Source: JAFGUB01 sp050305515
GTDB taxonomy: Bacteria; Campylobacterota; Campylobacteria; Campylobacterales; Sulfurimonadaceae
Direction: 5' to 3'
Length of the DNA stretch: 64,000 nt
NCBI GenBank assembly: GCA_050305515.1
Contig: JBNLFL010000015.1
Span: 39,291-103,290, forward strand
In this document: piece by piece, positions 63,001-64,000 of the stretch
Numbering within the stretch: position 1 is the stretch's first letter
Layout: each line of letters begins with the position of its first letter
Translations under genes and position numbers: made by a program
Notes under the pieces: model-generated
Seen by the model: the letters and a program-made list of their open reading frames with translations, nothing else
Told to the model about the DNA's origin: nothing
The model's database searches: none

Positions 63001-64000
63001 TAGTGCGAATTTGGATGAAAACGTCACGAAAGAGTACAACCTGACAGTTAGCGCATCGAATGAAGCGGGAATGAGTGATTCGAATAAAGCCCGTATTGTG
63101 TTGACCTATGACAAGCAGGTACCGCAAAAACCGACCAATCTAAAATTAACGGATATCGGATTCAATTCTTTGGGATTAAGTTGGAAGGATAATGCCGATA
63201 ATGAACGGGGATACCATCTGTATGTTGACGGTGATCTCAATACGACACTGGATAAAAACGAAACGGCTTATACATTGCAGGGATTACAAGAAGAGACGGC
63301 ATATGTGCTGTTGTTAAAAGCATTTAATGACCGCGGTGAAAGCGATGGCATCAGTATTGAAGGAATTACGGATGTTGATAGAAGTGAATATCTTAAAAAT
63401 ACGCTGGAGCAAAAATGCGGCATAACATCAAGCACGTTTTACAGTCAGTTTAACAGTGAGACCGGGGTGTACACGGGGAGTATCTACTGCTATAACAAAG
63501 GTCTTACAGACAGCGACCTGGCGACGTTCAAACCACTGAAACAGGTGACGGGATATTTTTATCTGCATAACAATAACCTGACCAACGTGGATGGACTGTC
63601 AAACCTGCAGAGTGTCGGAAGCCATTTGTACCTGCATTACAATAACCTGACCAATGTAGACGGGCTGTCGAATTTACAGAAAGTAGGAAGTGCTTTTTAT
63701 CTTTCAAACAACAAGCTCACGAATGTGAACGGATTATCGAAACTGCAGAGTGTCGGAAGCCATTTTTACCTGTATAACAACCAACTCACGAATGTGGACG
63801 GGCTGTCAAGCCTGCAGAGTGTCGGAAGCGATTTTTCCCTGTACGGCAACCAACTCGCCAATGTGAACGGATTGTCCAAGCTGACTTATGTAGGGAATAA
63901 TTTACATGTAGGGAGCAACCTGCTTGAAAACCTCGACGGTCTGAGCAGCCTTACAACCGTTAAAGGGTATGTGGCACTCCATAACAACCCGAACCTGATC
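57014..64000 (+). CDS. giant modular surface lipoprotein (3' end outside window)
   Basis: At least 2,329 residues, open to the last base. In order: lipobox LLVFFAGC with Cys18; a Ser-rich stalk (about 115-257); an InlB/Flg_new-like module (258-357, WIGCDSVSQDGRVC); a Ser/Ala-rich beta region; a Gly/Ser linker and a Cys cluster (CTPEESCGCKPC near 917); nine cadherin-like repeats of about 96 residues (about 1165-2030, each with variants of VDEN and LDYE); one FnIII domain (about 2035-2120); then 23-residue leucine-rich repeats from about 2187. A cell-surface adhesin is inferred. Base composition is lower in G+C than its neighbours, which suggests horizontal origin or a different selection regime. 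Confidence 0.85.
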   Translation, partial: MRLKTGLLLILLVFFAGCFNSGNREKEVSSIEAPIVENAPASTTMNSVTVTVRTLPNCAVYLGELQVATSDSEGVAYVTLELGAAGSTETFSFKVMENNRFSETVVVSIIRISETNISSQGDTASASSGAVSSQNTADENTSGSSSEGDTASSWSSISDASSSLQSSVTVSSVAVSSVAAQSSSTSVVIGGTSSSGVSSVSFSVSVSSSAVSSQNGGSVSSSTSTSSAVMSSSSVASSQSSEDNGSYSSQSSVASRAVSFPILPDENIYVQVHPFGHGNFRADKGAIDFDLDRNISENNIYDFFPKSDDNITITATPKSDSTIKNWIGCDSVSQDGRVCTVSLNRSRDITPIFEYKEIILVDNLYDISSALEVSYSWDDNNVTEEIAELNVTISDDNTSLKTLFENFQSGDYINYVDENRSFVRKIESISHMGTFSYRLQTKAIKINEVIRQGTIYSKVDISKANPAKKSLKRDTGFSIEDSVSLGNSSGSSTTSINGSASASISGSGSIAISIYDFGLESVSVGFGLEAKAQVNVSVSQAGSFSVEKDFLDGDPFSTPGVRIGMLKITFSVDPTAKAYAKAEVKATANAIANADGSASVGYNYDHNVGGATHSTFDGNAYASGDLGLEGSISAGVKPGLDFSLNGTLWPLEFAGIDAKVYETMSPSIDLYAEIKAKCSKCVGRVVGSFNAKGEVELKFGASVEILETFKRDVAATAISETIFHKSSQFLNEKLSSCSNDPSNYSGSSANGLFTATLNWGNPEADLQMSNSLMSEQGKSCKSYAMGSGSLTLYGVYPGLYPVTVSSGGDSEYLSDDDFPDTISLTVTAPGAGKSMSTTISSADGYSLGHVADIYIWRPIPEEPPVAVPVPSSSGSSGWGSSGGSGGSHWVSPWVSHAGRPGTSSGQQYVHNIETKLCTPEESCGCKPCEYGVIGYLNQASLGPISGGSVKLYKANQYGQKDIEYLYEGYTSIGEDIDTAGIIEIPVVTLGNVAQSAEELQFMKKLEGYSGDFILEISGGLDIDVNDDWKVDDDFTPLNGTIRAIISKEQLLRNEYKVNILTELAFQVSKDLLGSNYDQVELNKRLDDVATHVLIEKLYPDLDTPLGREDLVYWLPNANKNWLIKDYAKDLHPIIAKVHQGAYIADDAYTYIYGEVPNAVNPILATTWYYIDENVKGKRYLGNMTVKAQGGSPIESFSLSGNGAEKFSINQDGEIFLETDVSLNFEEKNYYDLSVTAVNSEGESRPVLLRILVNDIADAPVFKEAELNTVSEDALPGAYVGKVIFDTPLDPVDGYLLGGPDAKEFTIDANGNIYLSDQCDIDYEQELYKRITVTALSTQDNSLAKALTIEITDVADVPSIASAHFSVDENIAIGTVVGELNISSPTVVEAVALLGENNNTFNLATNGQITLAQPLDYESIQGYYLSVVAINQLGISRPTPINISIKDNVDVPVISSATINVSVGDAAESKVGQIEVVDEGKSSITSFTLSGSGNENFTINSLGEIYLSSANNIGAYQNMWFTLIVNAFSQEGKSVDKILKVNVIADTPFLGDLSTYVDENALAGSVLAGNVPIIKTPTAVISMRLEGEGSENFNISADGKITVSNNAVIDYEMKDSYALQVYATNSAGEGQKSSVYIRVYDQDDTIKIKGFSSSIYEDSEKDTLIGYVRIQSLGGYTFERFELSGEGSENFTIDSGGKVYVGQNSAFDVKTASSYHLTVIAVSSSGEVSNKAYIDIKVLESLDAVPIIKDTAISIDENAGLQSVLGSIEMTSYKREIESVWLEGEGSDIFAIDTHGTITLQKALDYEKQTAYDLQVFATNTLGTSKAARLQINVLNVVDDEPVLQDANMSVAENSAIGTLVGYVGIVQAGSSAIESMSLAGSGAEMFEISTLGAVRVAKAIDYESRHAYTLQVRASNAIASSAPVIVNIAVENSAETVPVLYDFTGFIEDNATTGSIVGTIALATRGDSPIDGFYLSGTGSENFYIDPLNGVISVSNSANLDENVTKEYNLTVSASNEAGMSDSNKARIVLTYDKQVPQKPTNLKLTDIGFNSLGLSWKDNADNERGYHLYVDGDLNTTLDKNETAYTLQGLQEETAYVLLLKAFNDRGESDGISIEGITDVDRSEYLKNTLEQKCGITSSTFYSQFNSETGVYTGSIYCYNKGLTDSDLATFKPLKQVTGYFYLHNNNLTNVDGLSNLQSVGSHLYLHYNNLTNVDGLSNLQKVGSAFYLSNNKLTNVNGLSKLQSVGSHFYLYNNQLTNVDGLSSLQSVGSDFSLYGNQLANVNGLSKLTYVGNNLHVGSNLLENLDGLSSLTTVKGYVALHNNPNLI
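63572..63985. repeat. 69-bp tandem repeats encoding leucine-rich repeats
   Basis: Six consecutive 69-bp units (starts 63572, 63641, 63710, 63779, 63848, 63917) encode variants of NNLTNVDGLSNLQSVGSHLY. The first four are closely similar at the DNA level; later ones diverge. Such an array can gain or lose units by recombination; the next unit runs off the window. Confidence 0.85.

Overview
The window is chromosomal DNA of a member of the Campylobacterota (Epsilonproteobacteria). The evidence is: a nuo operon running G-H-I-J-K-L-M-N with two tandem NuoG-type subunits; a PflA-type TPR protein directly after nuoN, as in Campylobacter jejuni; a UbiA-family prenyltransferase resembling MqnP of the futalosine menaquinone route; a prfB gene without the usual frameshift; and a Bpt-type aminoacyl-tRNA-protein transferase. 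rpoB and rpoC are separate overlapping genes, not fused as in Helicobacter and Wolinella. Fairly balanced base composition plus a multihaem cytochrome suggest a free-living, respiratory relative of the Sulfurimonas/Sulfuricurvum/Sulfurovum group. Genus cannot be fixed from the window.

Layout. 1-10732: distal half of the complex I operon. 10758-13121: PflA-like motility protein. 13145-20945: mixed small operons (SnoaL-like protein, small acidic protein, 2OG-Fe(II) oxygenase, Cys-rich secreted peptide, miaA, lipoprotein hydrolase, UbiA-type prenyltransferase, two uncharacterised proteins, tRNA-Arg, DUF2062 protein, thioredoxin, yaaA). 21016-38412: the core translation/transcription block (tRNA-Thr, Tyr, Gly, Thr, tuf, rpmG, tRNA-Trp, secE, nusG, rplKA, rplJL, rpoBC, rpsLG, fusA). 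38454-43212: small envelope proteins, bpt, cupin, prfB and panC. 43293-49761: a seven-haem c-type cytochrome, a PBP2/FtsI transpeptidase and a HerA-type ATPase. 49846-56803: a TetR-controlled RND efflux operon (regulator, adaptor, pump, TolC-like channel, patatin). 57014-64000: the first 2,329 codons of a giant surface lipoprotein (Ser-rich stalk, InlB-like module, nine cadherin-like repeats, FnIII, leucine-rich repeats) that runs off the window.

The most striking unexplained signal is the perfect palindrome TTACATGTAA. I count 14 exact copies, against about 0.06 expected for a given 10-mer in 64 kb of random sequence. Seven are in genes and seven in spacers. In genes it occurs in only two reading frames (Thr-Cys-Lys or Leu-His-Val), because the third would create a stop codon. 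One copy sits in the loop of a perfect 14-bp inverted repeat before fusA, and another pairs with a degenerate copy to form a terminator-like stem after rplA. It behaves like a dispersed genome-wide signal (uptake signal, methylation or protein target, or HIP1-like repeat). I know of no described function for it in this phylum.
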